The notes: generated by a model from the sequence alone, not told the origin. 64,000 nucleotides of DNA from Candidatus Delongbacteria bacterium (GCA_041675285.1 JBAYTZ010000001.1:372001-436000), one strand, 5' to 3'. Numbered from the stretch's first letter, positions 36,006 through 44,694 are shown. Program-made: numbers and translations.

Positions 36006-37064
36006 ATGGCTGATTCCCTGACCCCCGCGCTGCTCGAGCTCTTGAGGCTGAACGAGGAGGAGTTCGCCGGCCGCGCGGGCGAGATCTTCCGCACGGTCAT
36101 CAACCTCGAGACCCGCTTCACCCTGCTGAGCGTGGAGAGCGCCGACCAGGCCCTGCTGCAGGCCCGCTTCAATGAGGAGCTGGTCTGCGTGGAGGCCCCC
36201 TTCGTCAAGGGCCTGCCCGGCAGCGTGGTCTTCCTGCTGGAGAAGTCCTTCACCGCCCGGGTCGTGGACTACATGATCATGGGCGACGGCGAAGTGGAGT
36301 TCATGCCCGAGGAGCACCTGGACGGCATCGTCGAGGCCGTCAACCAGCTCATGGGCAACGAGCTGACGGAACTCTCCGGCAAGATCGGTCTCAGCCTGCG
36401 CAACGAGGTGCGGCCGGCCCGGCTGGTCACGCCCGCCGAGTTGGCCGCCACCTACGCCGGCCATCTGCTGGTGGAGTTGGAAGTCCTGATCGACGGCCGC
36501 GAACCCGTCCGCCTCTGGAAGCTCCTCTCGCCGGACCTGTCCGCCAAGCTGGCCGACATGCTGGGCAACCTGGACGCCACGGACGACGGCGACGACGGGT
36601 TCGGCCTGCCGCCCGACCACTCGGTGGATCGTCCCGCCGCCGCCCCCGCCCCGGCCCCGCCGGCCGCCGCCGCTGCGCCGCACGGGAGTCCGCCGCCCGC
36701 CGCGCCCGCGCCGCCCCGGGACGTGCGCCAGGCCCAGTTCACCGAGTTCGGTCCCCAGGGGCCGGCTTCCCGCGGCCCGCTGGAGGAGAAGTTCAACGAC
36801 CGCGGCCTGGGCCGCGTGTTGGACCTGCGTCTGCCCGTGGTGATCGAGCTCGGGCGCACGCACATGCTCATCAAGGATATCGTGGAGCTCAGCCCGGGAT
36901 CGGTGATCGAGCTCAACAAGCTGGTGGGCGAGCCCGTGGATCTCTTCGTCAACGGCAAGCGCTTCGCCCAGGGCGAGGTGGTGGTCATCGACGAGAACTT
37001 CGGCGTGCGGGTGACGGAACTGGTGCCGCTGGAGCAGCGCCTGCGCCAGGCCGGGGAGGCGTGA
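36006..37064 (+). CDS. fliN: Flagellar motor switch protein FliN/FliY (CheC-like domain plus SpoA)
   Basis: 352 residues, much longer than the 130-residue enteric FliN. Residues about 5-190 form a CheC/FliM-middle-like domain (NEELVCVEAPFVKGLPGSVVFLLEKSFTARVVDYMIMGDGEVEFMPEEHLDGIVEAVNQLMGNELTEL). A Pro/Ala linker spans about 205-245. The C-terminal SpoA domain has the FliN motif LRLPVVIELGRTHMLIKDIVELSPGSVIELNKLVGEPVDLFVNGKRFAQGEVVVIDENFGVRV. The layout is that of FliY, whose N-domain in some bacteria dephosphorylates CheY-P; the catalytic residues were not checked. Confidence 0.9.
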   Translation: MADSLTPALLELLRLNEEEFAGRAGEIFRTVINLETRFTLLSVESADQALLQARFNEELVCVEAPFVKGLPGSVVFLLEKSFTARVVDYMIMGDGEVEFMPEEHLDGIVEAVNQLMGNELTELSGKIGLSLRNEVRPARLVTPAELAATYAGHLLVELEVLIDGREPVRLWKLLSPDLSAKLADMLGNLDATDDGDDGFGLPPDHSVDRPAAAPAPAPPAAAAAPHGSPPPAAPAPPRDVRQAQFTEFGPQGPASRGPLEEKFNDRGLGRVLDLRLPVVIELGRTHMLIKDIVELSPGSVIELNKLVGEPVDLFVNGKRFAQGEVVVIDENFGVRVTELVPLEQRLRQAGEA

Positions 37065-37468
37065 TGGCCGCGGACAGCCTGGCTCTGGTGGCGTCCGACG
37101 GTCCCGGCTGGTTGGGTCTGATCTTCCGGCTCTTCCTCAGTCTGGCCCTGCTGGCGGGCGGTCTCTGGACCCTGCGCTGGCTCAAGGCCCGCCGGCCCGC
37201 GGGCGCGGCCGACGAGCGCCCGATGGAGGTCCTCTCGGCCCTGAGCCTGGGCACGCGCCGCCAGGCCGTGCTGCTGCGCGTCTCGGGCCGCGTGCTGCTG
37301 CTGGGCCTGGGCGAGGGCGGCATCCACCTGCTGGGGCGCTTCAACGGGCCGGAGGCCGACGAGCTCATCGCCCGCGCGGGCCGCGGCCCCAATCCCTTCC
37401 ACCTGCGTTTTTTCGAGGCCAGCCAGCGCCAGGCCGCCGGCCCGCCCCCGGGAGGCCCGGCCGCATGA
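37064..37468 (+). CDS. fliO: Flagellar export-gate protein FliO
   Basis: 134 residues from ATG 37064 (TGATG overlap with the fliN stop; a GTG three bases earlier is the alternative). One membrane helix at about 18-38 (LIFRLFLSLALLAGGLWTLRWL) is followed by a small cytoplasmic domain with EVLSALSLGTRRQAVLLRVSGRVLLLGLGEGGIHLL, the FliO pattern. FliO helps assemble the FliP ring. Confidence 0.88.
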   Translation: MAADSLALVASDGPGWLGLIFRLFLSLALLAGGLWTLRWLKARRPAGAADERPMEVLSALSLGTRRQAVLLRVSGRVLLLGLGEGGIHLLGRFNGPEADELIARAGRGPNPFHLRFFEASQRQAAGPPPGGPAA

Positions 37469-38271
37469 TCCCTGCCGCGCACCCGCTTCGGCCCGGCCGC
37501 TGGTCGCTGCGCCGGCTCTCTTTTGTCGTGGCCATCGGACTGACCCTGATCCTGCTGCTGGCCCTGCCCGGGCTGGCCCAGGCGCCGGGGCCCGCGGGAC
37601 CCTCGCTCTCCCTGACGGTGGGCGGCGCGTCCAGCCCCAAGCCAGACTTCGTGGTGGCCATCGAAATCCTCTTCCTGATGACCCTGCTGGCCCTGGCCCC
37701 GGCCATCCTGATCCTGGGCACCTCGTTCACGCGCATCCTCATCGTCCTGCACTTCCTGCGCCAGGCCCTGGGCACCCAGCAGTTGCCGCCCAATCAGGTG
37801 CTCATCGGGCTCAGCCTCTTCTTGACCTTCTTCATCATGCGGCCCTCCTTCGACCGCATGAACCAGGACGCCCTCCAGCCCTATCTGGCCCGGCAGATCA
37901 CCCAGAAGGAGGCCATCGCCAAGGCCCAGGTCCCCTTCAAGGAATTCATGCTGACCCAGGCCCGCACGGAGGACCTAGCCCTGTTCGTGCGGCTGGCCAA
38001 GCTGGAGCGGCCCACCAAACCCGCAGACCTGCCCATCACGGTGGTGATGCCCGGCTTCCTGATCAGCGAGCTGCGGATGGGCTTCCAGATCGGCTTCCTG
38101 ATTTATCTGCCCTTCCTGGTCATCGATCTGGTGGTGGCCAGCGTGCTGATGAGCATGGGCATGCTGATGCTCTCGCCCATCATGATCAGCCTGCCCTTCA
38201 AGATCCTGCTCTTCGTGCTGGTGGACGGCTGGAATCTGCTGGTGCGCTCACTGGTGGAGGGCTTCCGGTGA
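37465..38271 (+). CDS. fliP: Flagellar export-gate protein FliP
   Basis: 268 residues, with a cleavable-type N-terminal signal (LTLILLLALPGLAQA) and then four membrane helices. The family motifs are present: TSFTRILIVLHFLRQALGTQQLPPNQVLIGLSLFLTFFIM, VVMPGFLISELRMGFQIGFLIYLPFLVIDLVVASVLMSMGM and LPFKILLFVLVDGW. It forms the pore ring with FliQ and FliR. It overlaps fliO by 4 bp. Confidence 0.96.
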   Translation: MIPAAHPLRPGRWSLRRLSFVVAIGLTLILLLALPGLAQAPGPAGPSLSLTVGGASSPKPDFVVAIEILFLMTLLALAPAILILGTSFTRILIVLHFLRQALGTQQLPPNQVLIGLSLFLTFFIMRPSFDRMNQDALQPYLARQITQKEAIAKAQVPFKEFMLTQARTEDLALFVRLAKLERPTKPADLPITVVMPGFLISELRMGFQIGFLIYLPFLVIDLVVASVLMSMGMLMLSPIMISLPFKILLFVLVDGWNLLVRSLVEGFR

Positions 38272-38308
38272 TACAACGAGCGCAGCCGGCCGCGGAAGGA
38301 GGGGAGAG

Positions 38309-38572
38309 ATGAGCGAACAACAGGTCATGCACCTGATGCAGCAGACCTTGTGGGTGACCCTGGAGCTCAGCCTGCCCATCCTGCTGGTGGGCCTGGTGGT
38401 GGGCCTGGGCGTGGGCATCCTGCAGAGCGTGACCCAGATTCACGAGATGACCCTGACCTTCATCCCCAAGATCCTGGCCGTGGCCGCGGTCTTCGTGCTC
38501 ACCCTGCCCTGGATGATGCAGGTCATCCTCACCTTCACGCGCGACCTCTTCGCCCTGAGCGCGCAGCTGTAG
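38309..38572 (+). CDS. fliQ: Flagellar export-gate protein FliQ
   Basis: 87 residues with two membrane helices: ETLWVTLELSLPILLVGLVVGLGVGILQSVTQIHEMTLTFIPKI-type family core (positions about 10-55), then AVAAVFVLTLPWMMQVILTFT. FliQ helices wrap the FliP-FliR core. GGAGGGGAG precedes the ATG. Confidence 0.95.
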   Translation: MSEQQVMHLMQQTLWVTLELSLPILLVGLVVGLGVGILQSVTQIHEMTLTFIPKILAVAAVFVLTLPWMMQVILTFTRDLFALSAQL

Positions 38573-38581
38573 GCCCCCCGC

Positions 38582-39355
38582 ATGTTTTTCGACTGGCCCG
38601 TCGCCTGGGGCGAGGTCTTCCTCCTCGTGCTGTTCCGCGTGGCCGGCATCGTGGGCTCCATGCCCGTGCTCAGCTCGCGCGCCGTGCCCGTGCGCATGCG
38701 CCTGGCCCTGGCGCTGGTACTCACCGTGGCCCTGCTGCCCGCAATCCCGCTGGCGGCCTGGCCGCTGGAGCCCAAGGGCATCTGGGTCTTGAGCGGTCTG
38801 ATCGTCCAGGAGGTGGTGCTGGGCCTGCTGCTGGGTTTCGCGGCCCAGATGCCCATCCTGGCCATGCAGGCCGCCGGCGACATGATCGGCCTGCAGATGG
38901 GCTTCGGCGTGGCCGCGGTGTTCGACCCCGACTCCGGAGCCCAGGAGAACCTGGTGGCCTCGCTGCTGCGCAACGGCGCGCTGCTGCTCTTCCTGCTCTT
39001 CGGCGGCCACCACCTGGTGCTCCAAGCGCTGGCGGACAGTTTCCGCACCCTGCCACCCGGCTCCTTGAGCCTCTCCCCCGACCTGCTGGACGAGGGGATC
39101 CGGCTGACGGGTCACCTGCTGGAATTGGGCCTGCGGCTGGGCGCCCCCGCCCTGGCGGCCCTCTTGCTGGTGGAGGTGGGGCTGGGTCTGGTGGCCCGCA
39201 CGGTGCCCCAGATGAACATCTTCATCGTGGGCTTCCCCTTGAAGATCGGCCTGGGCTTCTTCATGCTGGCCGTCACCCTGCCCTCCATGCTGCTGCTCTT
39301 CCGCCAGGAGATCGGACAGCTGGGCGCGCTGCTGGGGCGCCTCGCGGCTCCCTGA
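38582..39355 (+). CDS. fliR: Flagellar export-gate protein FliR
   Basis: 257 residues with about six membrane helices. FliR-type segments include FRVAGIVGSMPVLSSRAVPVRMRLALALVLTVAL, VQEVVLGLLLGFAAQMPILAMQAAGDMIGLQMGFGVAAVFDPDSGAQ and RTVPQMNIFIVGFPLKIGLGF. It closes the fliM-fliR unit; flhB and flhA, usually next, are not in this window. Confidence 0.95.
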   Translation: MFFDWPVAWGEVFLLVLFRVAGIVGSMPVLSSRAVPVRMRLALALVLTVALLPAIPLAAWPLEPKGIWVLSGLIVQEVVLGLLLGFAAQMPILAMQAAGDMIGLQMGFGVAAVFDPDSGAQENLVASLLRNGALLLFLLFGGHHLVLQALADSFRTLPPGSLSLSPDLLDEGIRLTGHLLELGLRLGAPALAALLLVEVGLGLVARTVPQMNIFIVGFPLKIGLGFFMLAVTLPSMLLLFRQEIGQLGALLGRLAAP

Positions 39356-39367
39356 GCCTCCCTCTCC

Positions 39368-39567
39368 ACAGGGACACGAAGAGCACGAAGCTCGGAGAAG
39401 AGCACGGAGAGTTTGAAGGAGTAGATCGAAGCCTGGCTCCTGTTCGTGGCAAACTTGGCCATGAGGAATAGCTGAAGCGCATGTCCGACATAGGCCCGTC
39501 CGCTTCCGCCTTCCATCCAAACATCGTCTTCGCGTTCTTCTCCGAGCTTCGTGCTCTTCGTGTCCGA
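39368..39567. repeat. Inverted-repeat pair, GGACACGAAGAACACGAAG family, copy 2
   Basis: The left arm 39368-39411 starts CAGGGACACGAAGAGCACGAAG and the right arm 39527-39567 ends CTTCGTGCTCTTCGTGTCC. The two are long near-perfect complements with about 115 bp between. It lies between fliR and the cobalamin riboswitch. The copy at 21302-21453 has the same arms but an unrelated-looking spacer. Confidence 0.85.
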
Positions 39568-39607
39568 GTGTGGGCTTTTCGGGGCCGCGGGCGATTGCCA
39601 TGTTGGG

Positions 39608-39780
39608 GCCTGTGGGTGCCTGAGCGCGGCCGGTGCCGCGGGAGGGCGAAGAGGGAAGACGGTGCAAGTCCGTCGCGGGCCCGCCACTGTGACCGGAGAC
39701 GACGCCGCAGGTGCCACTGCCTGAACAGGTGGGAAGGCGCGGCGAAGGATGACCCGGAAGCCAGGAGACCTGCCCACCGG
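39608..39780 (+). promoter_or_regulatory. Cobalamin (adenosylcobalamin) riboswitch
   Basis: All core landmarks are in order: GTGGGTGCC at 39612, GAGGGAAGACGGTGCAAGTCC at 39650-39670, GGGCCCGCCACTGTGACCGG at about 39677-39696, a second GCCACTG at 39713, GTGGGAAGGCGCGGCGAAGGATGACCC at about 39729-39755, and the B12-box end GGAAGCCAGGAGACCTGCC at 39756-39774. The ends pair through GTGGG (39612) and CCCAC (39772) as helix P1. It controls the btuB-btuF-btuD-btuC genes downstream. Confidence 0.95.
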
Positions 39781-39860
39781 CCGCGCGGCCTCTGCCGCGG
39801 CGGCTGTCAAGCTGAAGGCCGTCCTCGTGGAACGGGATGCCTTCGTCCAGGCAAAAACGG

Positions 39861-39892
39861 AGCCCGGACCTTGTGCGAGGTCCGGGCTTTTT
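39861..39892 (+). terminator. Intrinsic terminator, expression platform of the cobalamin riboswitch
   Basis: AGCCCGGACCT (39861-39871) pairs perfectly with AGGTCCGGGCT (39878-39888) around a 6-nt loop, and a run of Ts extends to 39892. It sits 80 nt after the aptamer and 66 nt before the btuB ATG, so cobalamin binding would stop transcription before the operon. Confidence 0.9.
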
Positions 39893-39958
39893 GCGTGGCG
39901 GAAGGCGGGTTCCCGACGGCACTCTCAACCGGACCCCGGCGCGGGTCAGGGAGGCCTG

Positions 39959-41860
39959 ATGGGTGGGTGGAAGAATCGGGTGGGCGGGCTGTCCCTGCTG
40001 CTGCTGGGGACGCTGCCGGGCTGGTCGCAGGACGTCGGCTTCGACCGCCCGGTGGAGCTCGAGGAGCTGGTGGTCACCGCCACGCGCACGCCCCTGCGCC
40101 TGGAGCAAGTGGCCAGCGCCGTGACCGTGCTGGGGCGCTCGGAGATCGAGCAGAGCGGGGCGGCGGACCTGGCCGCGCTGCTCGAGCAGCTGCCCTTCCT
40201 GGACATCAGCCGGGCGGGCGGTCCCGGCGGGACGGCCACGCTGCGCCTGCGCGGGCTGAACGACTCGCACACCCTGCTGCTGGTGGACGGCGTGGAACTC
40301 AACGATCCCATCAGCCCGGGACGGAGCGTGGACCTGGGCACGCTGCCGCTGGAGTCCATCGAGCGCGTGGAGGTCCTGCGCGGCCCCCAGAGCGCGCTTT
40401 ACGGCGCGGACGCGGTGGGCGGCGTGGTGCAGATCTTCACCCGTCGCGGGCGGCCCGGCGCTTGGGCCTCGCTTTCCGGCGGCAGCCACGGCCGGACCGG
40501 CAGTTCTGCCGGCTTCAGCCGGTTGCTGGGCCCCCTGGAACTCAACCTGGATCTGGGGCGCGAGAGTCTGACGGGGTTCTCCGCCGCGCGGCCGGCCCCG
40601 GAGGCGGGCGACGCCGACGGGCTGCGCTCCAGCCACGGTAGACTGGGTCTGGCCTGGCAGGCGCGGCCCGGTCTGCGCCTGAATGCCGACCTAAGCGGCG
40701 AGCGCTCCCGCGCCGAGCTGGACAACTTCGGTGGCCCCGGCGGCGACGACCCCGACTATCACGCCCGGACGGAACGTGCGGGCGGCCGTCTGGGGGCGGA
40801 GCTGACGCAGGCGGGCGGACAGAGCGTCGCCACCGTCTGGGAGCAGGCCACCCGGCGCGAGTACCGCAATCGTCCGGACGCGGCCCATCCCGGCGAGAGC
40901 GAGGATTCCGAGTACCGCGGCCGGATCACCCACGCGGGACTGCAGCACGTGCGCGGCCTGCCCGGCGGACACCAGTTGCTGGTCGCCGCGGAGTGGGAGC
41001 GCGAGGCGGGCGACTATCGCTACGCCTCCGCCAGCTCTTTCGGTCCCTGGCTGGAGCAACTGAGCGAGCGGAGCCAGCACCAGCTCTCGTTCGTGTTACA
41101 AGACCAGTGGACACGCGGCCCGCTGCTGCTCACCGGCTCCCTGCGCCGGGACCAGCCCGCCCAGGAATCCGCCCGGCTCACCGGACGCATGACGGCGGGG
41201 GTTGCGCCGCAGCCGGGCTGGTGGCTGCGCGGCAGCTACGGCAGCGGCTTCAAGGCCCCCAGCCTCTATCAGCGTCACAGCCCCAGCGGCAATCTGGAGC
41301 TGGCTCCTGAGCACGCCCACGGCTGGGATCTGGGCCTGGATTGGCACGCCGCGGCCCTGCAGGCCTCCTTCAGCTGGTTTCGCACCCAGCTGCAGGATCA
41401 GATCGACTACGACGCGGCCAGCTGGCGCTACGTCAACCTGGGCCGCACCACCGCTGCGGGGCTGGAGGCCGACGGCCGCGGCCCGCTGCCCGGCGGGCTG
41501 GAGTGGAGCGCGCGCTGGACCTGGCAGCACTCCGTGGACGCGCGCACGGGGCGGGACCTGCTGCGCCGACCGCGCCAGCTGGGCCGGCTGGGCCTGAGCG
41601 GGAGCTGGGGCGCGGCCCGGCTTGGGGCGGCCTGGCGCCACGAGGGCGCGCGGAGGGATCTGGACTTCAGCGCCTGGCCCGCCCAGCCCGTGGAATTGGC
41701 GGCTTTTTCCTGCGTGGACCTGCGCGCCGCCTGGGAGCCAGTCCCGCGCTGGCAGGCCTGGCTGAGCGTGCAAAACGTGCTGGCCGCGGACAGCCAGGAG
41801 ATCTGGGGCTACAACGGTCAGCCGCGCGCCTGGCGGCTGGGTCTGGACTGGAACCTGTGA
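39959..41860 (+). CDS. btuB: TonB-dependent outer-membrane cobalamin receptor BtuB
   Basis: 633 residues from ATG 39959, which has AGGGAGG upstream; the open frame reaches back into the riboswitch and terminator and is not used there. A signal peptide ends near LLGTLPGWSQ. The TonB box region is ELEELVVTATRTPLRLEQV, then the plug domain with LEQLPFLDISRAGGPGG and VLRGPQSALYGADAVGGVVQIFTRRG, and a 22-strand-type barrel ending NGQPRAWRLGLDWNL. Riboswitch control and the neighbouring BtuFDC genes make cobalamin or a related corrinoid the likely ligand. Confidence 0.92.
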   Translation: MGGWKNRVGGLSLLLLGTLPGWSQDVGFDRPVELEELVVTATRTPLRLEQVASAVTVLGRSEIEQSGAADLAALLEQLPFLDISRAGGPGGTATLRLRGLNDSHTLLLVDGVELNDPISPGRSVDLGTLPLESIERVEVLRGPQSALYGADAVGGVVQIFTRRGRPGAWASLSGGSHGRTGSSAGFSRLLGPLELNLDLGRESLTGFSAARPAPEAGDADGLRSSHGRLGLAWQARPGLRLNADLSGERSRAELDNFGGPGGDDPDYHARTERAGGRLGAELTQAGGQSVATVWEQATRREYRNRPDAAHPGESEDSEYRGRITHAGLQHVRGLPGGHQLLVAAEWEREAGDYRYASASSFGPWLEQLSERSQHQLSFVLQDQWTRGPLLLTGSLRRDQPAQESARLTGRMTAGVAPQPGWWLRGSYGSGFKAPSLYQRHSPSGNLELAPEHAHGWDLGLDWHAAALQASFSWFRTQLQDQIDYDAASWRYVNLGRTTAAGLEADGRGPLPGGLEWSARWTWQHSVDARTGRDLLRRPRQLGRLGLSGSWGAARLGAAWRHEGARRDLDFSAWPAQPVELAAFSCVDLRAAWEPVPRWQAWLSVQNVLAADSQEIWGYNGQPRAWRLGLDWNL

Positions 41861-42774
41861 TGAAGCATCGGTGCGGTGGTGATGCCCTGCGCCGCGCCGG
41901 GCGCGGACTCCTGCTGTTGATAGGTCTCTTGCTCGGGCTGGCACCTGTTGTCCGGGCCGCGGCGCCGCGCCGGGTGGTCAGCCTGGTGCCCAGCCTGACG
42001 GAGACGGCCGCGGCCCTGGGCGCTTCTGCGCAACTGGTGGGTCGCAGCCGCTACTGTCTGCATCCGGCCGCCCTGCGCCGCCTGCCCGACGTGGGCGGCT
42101 ACCTGGATCCGGCCTGGGAGGCGCTGCTGGGCCTGCGGCCCGACCTGGTGCTGCTGACCCCCCAGAGCCGCGAGACCAGCCGGCGCCTGCGCCAGCTGCG
42201 CGTGCCCGTGCTGGAGATTTCCCAGGACCGCCTGCCCGAGATCTGGGCGGGGATGGAGACCCTGGCGGCCGCGCTGGGCCACCCGGGCCGCGGTGCGCGG
42301 CTGGCGGATTCCCTGCGGGCCGAGCTGCGCGCGCTGGGCCGGCGGCCGGCCGGACCCGCACCGGGCGTGCCTCCACGCGTGCCTCCACGCGTGCTGCTGG
42401 TGGCGGGGCGCAGCCCCGAGGCCGGTCCGCCGCGCGACCTCTGGGTGATCGGGCGCGGCAGCTGGCTGAACGACTTGTTGGAGGCCCTGGGGGCGCGCAA
42501 CGCCGTGGCGGACCTGCGGCCCAGTCTGCCGGCCCTCTCGCGGGAGGGCCTGCTGGCCCTGCAGGCCGACTGGATCATCGAACTCTGGCCCTCGGGCTCG
42601 CCGCCACCGCGCTCTGCCGCCGCCCTGGAGCGCGATTGGCTGGCCTGGCCCGAGCTAAACGCCGTGGCGCGCGGGCAGGTGCGCGTGCTGCTGGACGACC
42701 GCCTGATCGTGCCCGGCCCGCGGCTGGTGGAGGGCGCCCGGCGCCTGGACGAGCTTCTGCATTCCGGCCGCTAA
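41860..42774 (+). CDS. btuF: Periplasmic cobalamin-binding protein BtuF-like
   Basis: 304 residues; the ATG overlaps the btuB stop by one base (TGATG). A signal peptide (LLLLIGLLLGLAPVVRAAAP) lacks a lipobox Cys, so it is a soluble periplasmic protein. The class III binding-protein pattern is clear: RRVVSLVPSLTETAAALGASAQLVGRSRYC, DVGGYLDPAWEALLGLRPDLVLL, and the second lobe from about residue 170 (LLVAGRSPEAGPPRDLWVIGRGSWLNDLLEALGARNAVADL). It delivers the corrinoid to BtuCD. Order btuB-F-D-C. Confidence 0.88.
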   Translation: MKHRCGGDALRRAGRGLLLLIGLLLGLAPVVRAAAPRRVVSLVPSLTETAAALGASAQLVGRSRYCLHPAALRRLPDVGGYLDPAWEALLGLRPDLVLLTPQSRETSRRLRQLRVPVLEISQDRLPEIWAGMETLAAALGHPGRGARLADSLRAELRALGRRPAGPAPGVPPRVPPRVLLVAGRSPEAGPPRDLWVIGRGSWLNDLLEALGARNAVADLRPSLPALSREGLLALQADWIIELWPSGSPPPRSAAALERDWLAWPELNAVARGQVRVLLDDRLIVPGPRLVEGARRLDELLHSGR

Positions 42775-42795
42775 ACCGCCTGGAGACGAGAGACA

Positions 42796-43596
42796 ATGGT
42801 CCTGAGCGTGGAGCAGTTGGAGGTTCCGGTCAGTCCGGACTTCGTCCTGCACGACGTGGACTTCCACCTGCCCGCGGGTTCGCGCCTGGCGCTCATCGGA
42901 CCCAACGGCTCGGGGAAGTCCACGCTGCTCAAGGCCCTGATCCTGGCCCTGCCCGGCCGGGGCCGCGTCCTGCTGGACGGCCGTCCGCTGGCCGCGCTCT
43001 CCGCCCGCGCCCGGGCCCGGGCCCTCTGCCTGCTGCCCCAGCAGGAGGAGGGCGGCGCGGCCTTCAGCGTGGAGGACTACGTGCGGCTGGGTCGCTATCC
43101 GCACCTGGGTTGGCTGGGGAGTTTCAGCGCACTGGATCAGGAGCGCGTGGACTGGGCCCTGGAGCAGGCGGGCTGCCGCGCCTGGCGCGCCCGGCGGCTG
43201 GGCGAACTCTCCGGTGGTGAGCGGCAACTGGTGCGGCTGGCGGCCGCGCTGGCCCAGGAGTCGCGCATCCTGCTGCTGGACGAACCAGCGGCCTTTCTGG
43301 ACCCCGGGCAGCGCCGCCGGCTCTGGGAGCGCCTGGAGCACGTGCTGGCCGGCGAGGGCCTCTCGCTGGTGTTCGTCAGCCACGACGTGAACGAGGTGCT
43401 GCGCCGGGCGGACCGCTACCTGGCCCTGCAGGGTGGCGCCGGGCTGCGCTCAGGACCCGTGGCCGAACTGGCCGAGGGCGACTGGCTGGGCGATCTCTAC
43501 GGCCTGCCCCTCCAGGCGCACCGGCTGCCCGGCCAGGCGCGCCCCTGGCTGCTGGAGCGCGACGCCGCCCCCGCCGCCGGGAGCGGATCCGCATGA
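42796..43596 (+). CDS. btuD: Cobalamin ABC transporter ATPase BtuD-like
   Basis: 266 residues of the FecCD-type import ATPase family: Walker A GPNGSGKS (35-42), Q-loop LCLLPQQEE, AFSVEDYVRLGRYPHLGWLG, signature LSGGERQ, Walker B ILLLDEPAAFLDP, and switch SHDVNEVLRRADRYLAL. It powers BtuC in the inner membrane. It overlaps btuC by 4 bp. Confidence 0.93.
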   Translation: MVLSVEQLEVPVSPDFVLHDVDFHLPAGSRLALIGPNGSGKSTLLKALILALPGRGRVLLDGRPLAALSARARARALCLLPQQEEGGAAFSVEDYVRLGRYPHLGWLGSFSALDQERVDWALEQAGCRAWRARRLGELSGGERQLVRLAAALAQESRILLLDEPAAFLDPGQRRRLWERLEHVLAGEGLSLVFVSHDVNEVLRRADRYLALQGGAGLRSGPVAELAEGDWLGDLYGLPLQAHRLPGQARPWLLERDAAPAAGSGSA

Positions 43597-44612
43597 GGCG
43601 GGCCGGCATGCCCCGGCGCGGGACGCGCTGGCCGGCCTGGCTGCTGCTGTGCCTGCTCAGCCTGCTCAGCCTGCCCTTGGCCCTGTACAGCGGCGCCCTG
43701 CCGCTGGACCTGGCCCAGGCCCTGCACGATCCCCACTCCACCAGCGCGCTCATTCTCTGGGAGATCCGCCTGCCGCGCGTTCTGCTGGGCTGGCTGGCCG
43801 GGGCCGGGCTGGCGCTGGCGGGCGCGCTGCTGCAGGCGCTGTTCCGCAACCCGCTGGCCAGCCCCTACACCCTGGGCATCTCCAGCGGCGCGGCGCTGGG
43901 GGCCGGCCTCGTGCTGGGCGTGGGCGGCGGACTGGGCGGCAGCCTGGGCCAGCTGCTGCCCGGCTGGAGCGTCCAGGGCGGCGCCTGGCTGGGCGCGGCC
44001 ATCACGGGAGGGCTGGTCTGGAGCCTGGGCCGACGGGCGGACCGCCTGGCGGGCGGAGGCCTGCTGCTGGCGGGCGTGGCCCTGAACTTCACCTTCGCCA
44101 GCCTGCTGCTGCTGCTCCAGGTGCTGGCGGATCCCAGCCAGAGCCTGCGCCTGCTGCGCTGGCTGATGGGCGGCCTGGACGCCGCTGCCTGGTCCGCCCT
44201 GCCCGTGCCCGCGCTGGTCTGCGGCCTGGCCCTGGGGCTGGCCTGGCTGGGCTCGCGGGAGCTGGACCTGCTGAGCCTGGGCGCCCAGACGGCCCACACC
44301 CGGGGCCTGCACTTGCCGTGGCTGACAGCCGGGATCTTCTGGCTCTCCTCGCTGGTGGTGGCCGCGCTGGTGGCGGTCACCGGACCCATCGGCTTCGTGG
44401 GCATGATGGCGCCCCACGCCGCGCGCCTGCTGGTGGGACCCGGCCATCGCCGCCTGCTGCCCGCGGCCGTGCTGCTGGGCGGCGCGTTTCTGGTGCTCTG
44501 CGACGCCCTGGCGCGCCGGTTGGTGGCGCCGGCCGAACTGCCCGTGGGTGTGATCACCGCCTGCGTGGGCGGCCCGGTCTTCCTGCTGCTCCTGCTGCGC
44601 CGCCCGCGCTGA
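43593..44612 (+). CDS. btuC: Cobalamin ABC transporter permease BtuC-like
   Basis: 339 residues, about ten membrane helices of the FecCD/BtuC fold. Diagnostic stretches: LILWEIRLPRVLLGWLAGAGLALAGALLQALFRNPLASPYTLGISSGAALGA and GPIGFVGMMAPHAARLLVGPGHRRLLPAAVLLGGAFLVLCDALARRL, which includes the coupling loop to BtuD. It ends the riboswitch-controlled operon. Confidence 0.94.
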   Translation: MRRAGMPRRGTRWPAWLLLCLLSLLSLPLALYSGALPLDLAQALHDPHSTSALILWEIRLPRVLLGWLAGAGLALAGALLQALFRNPLASPYTLGISSGAALGAGLVLGVGGGLGGSLGQLLPGWSVQGGAWLGAAITGGLVWSLGRRADRLAGGGLLLAGVALNFTFASLLLLLQVLADPSQSLRLLRWLMGGLDAAAWSALPVPALVCGLALGLAWLGSRELDLLSLGAQTAHTRGLHLPWLTAGIFWLSSLVVAALVAVTGPIGFVGMMAPHAARLLVGPGHRRLLPAAVLLGGAFLVLCDALARRLVAPAELPVGVITACVGGPVFLLLLLRRPR

Positions 44613-44665
44613 CCCGTCGCCCGGCGGCCGCGCCAAGCACCCGGCTTGCGGCAGGCGCACCCGGC

Positions 44666-44694
44666 TTGCGCCGGGCCTGCTCCAGCCCTATCTT
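44666..44694 (+). promoter_or_regulatory. Sigma-70 promoter of tRNA-Gly
   Basis: TTGCGC (44666-44671), a 17-bp spacer and TATCTT (44689-44694) lie 10 bp before the first base of the tRNA. The -35 sits in the second copy of a short direct repeat GCACCCGGCTTGCG. Confidence 0.6.
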
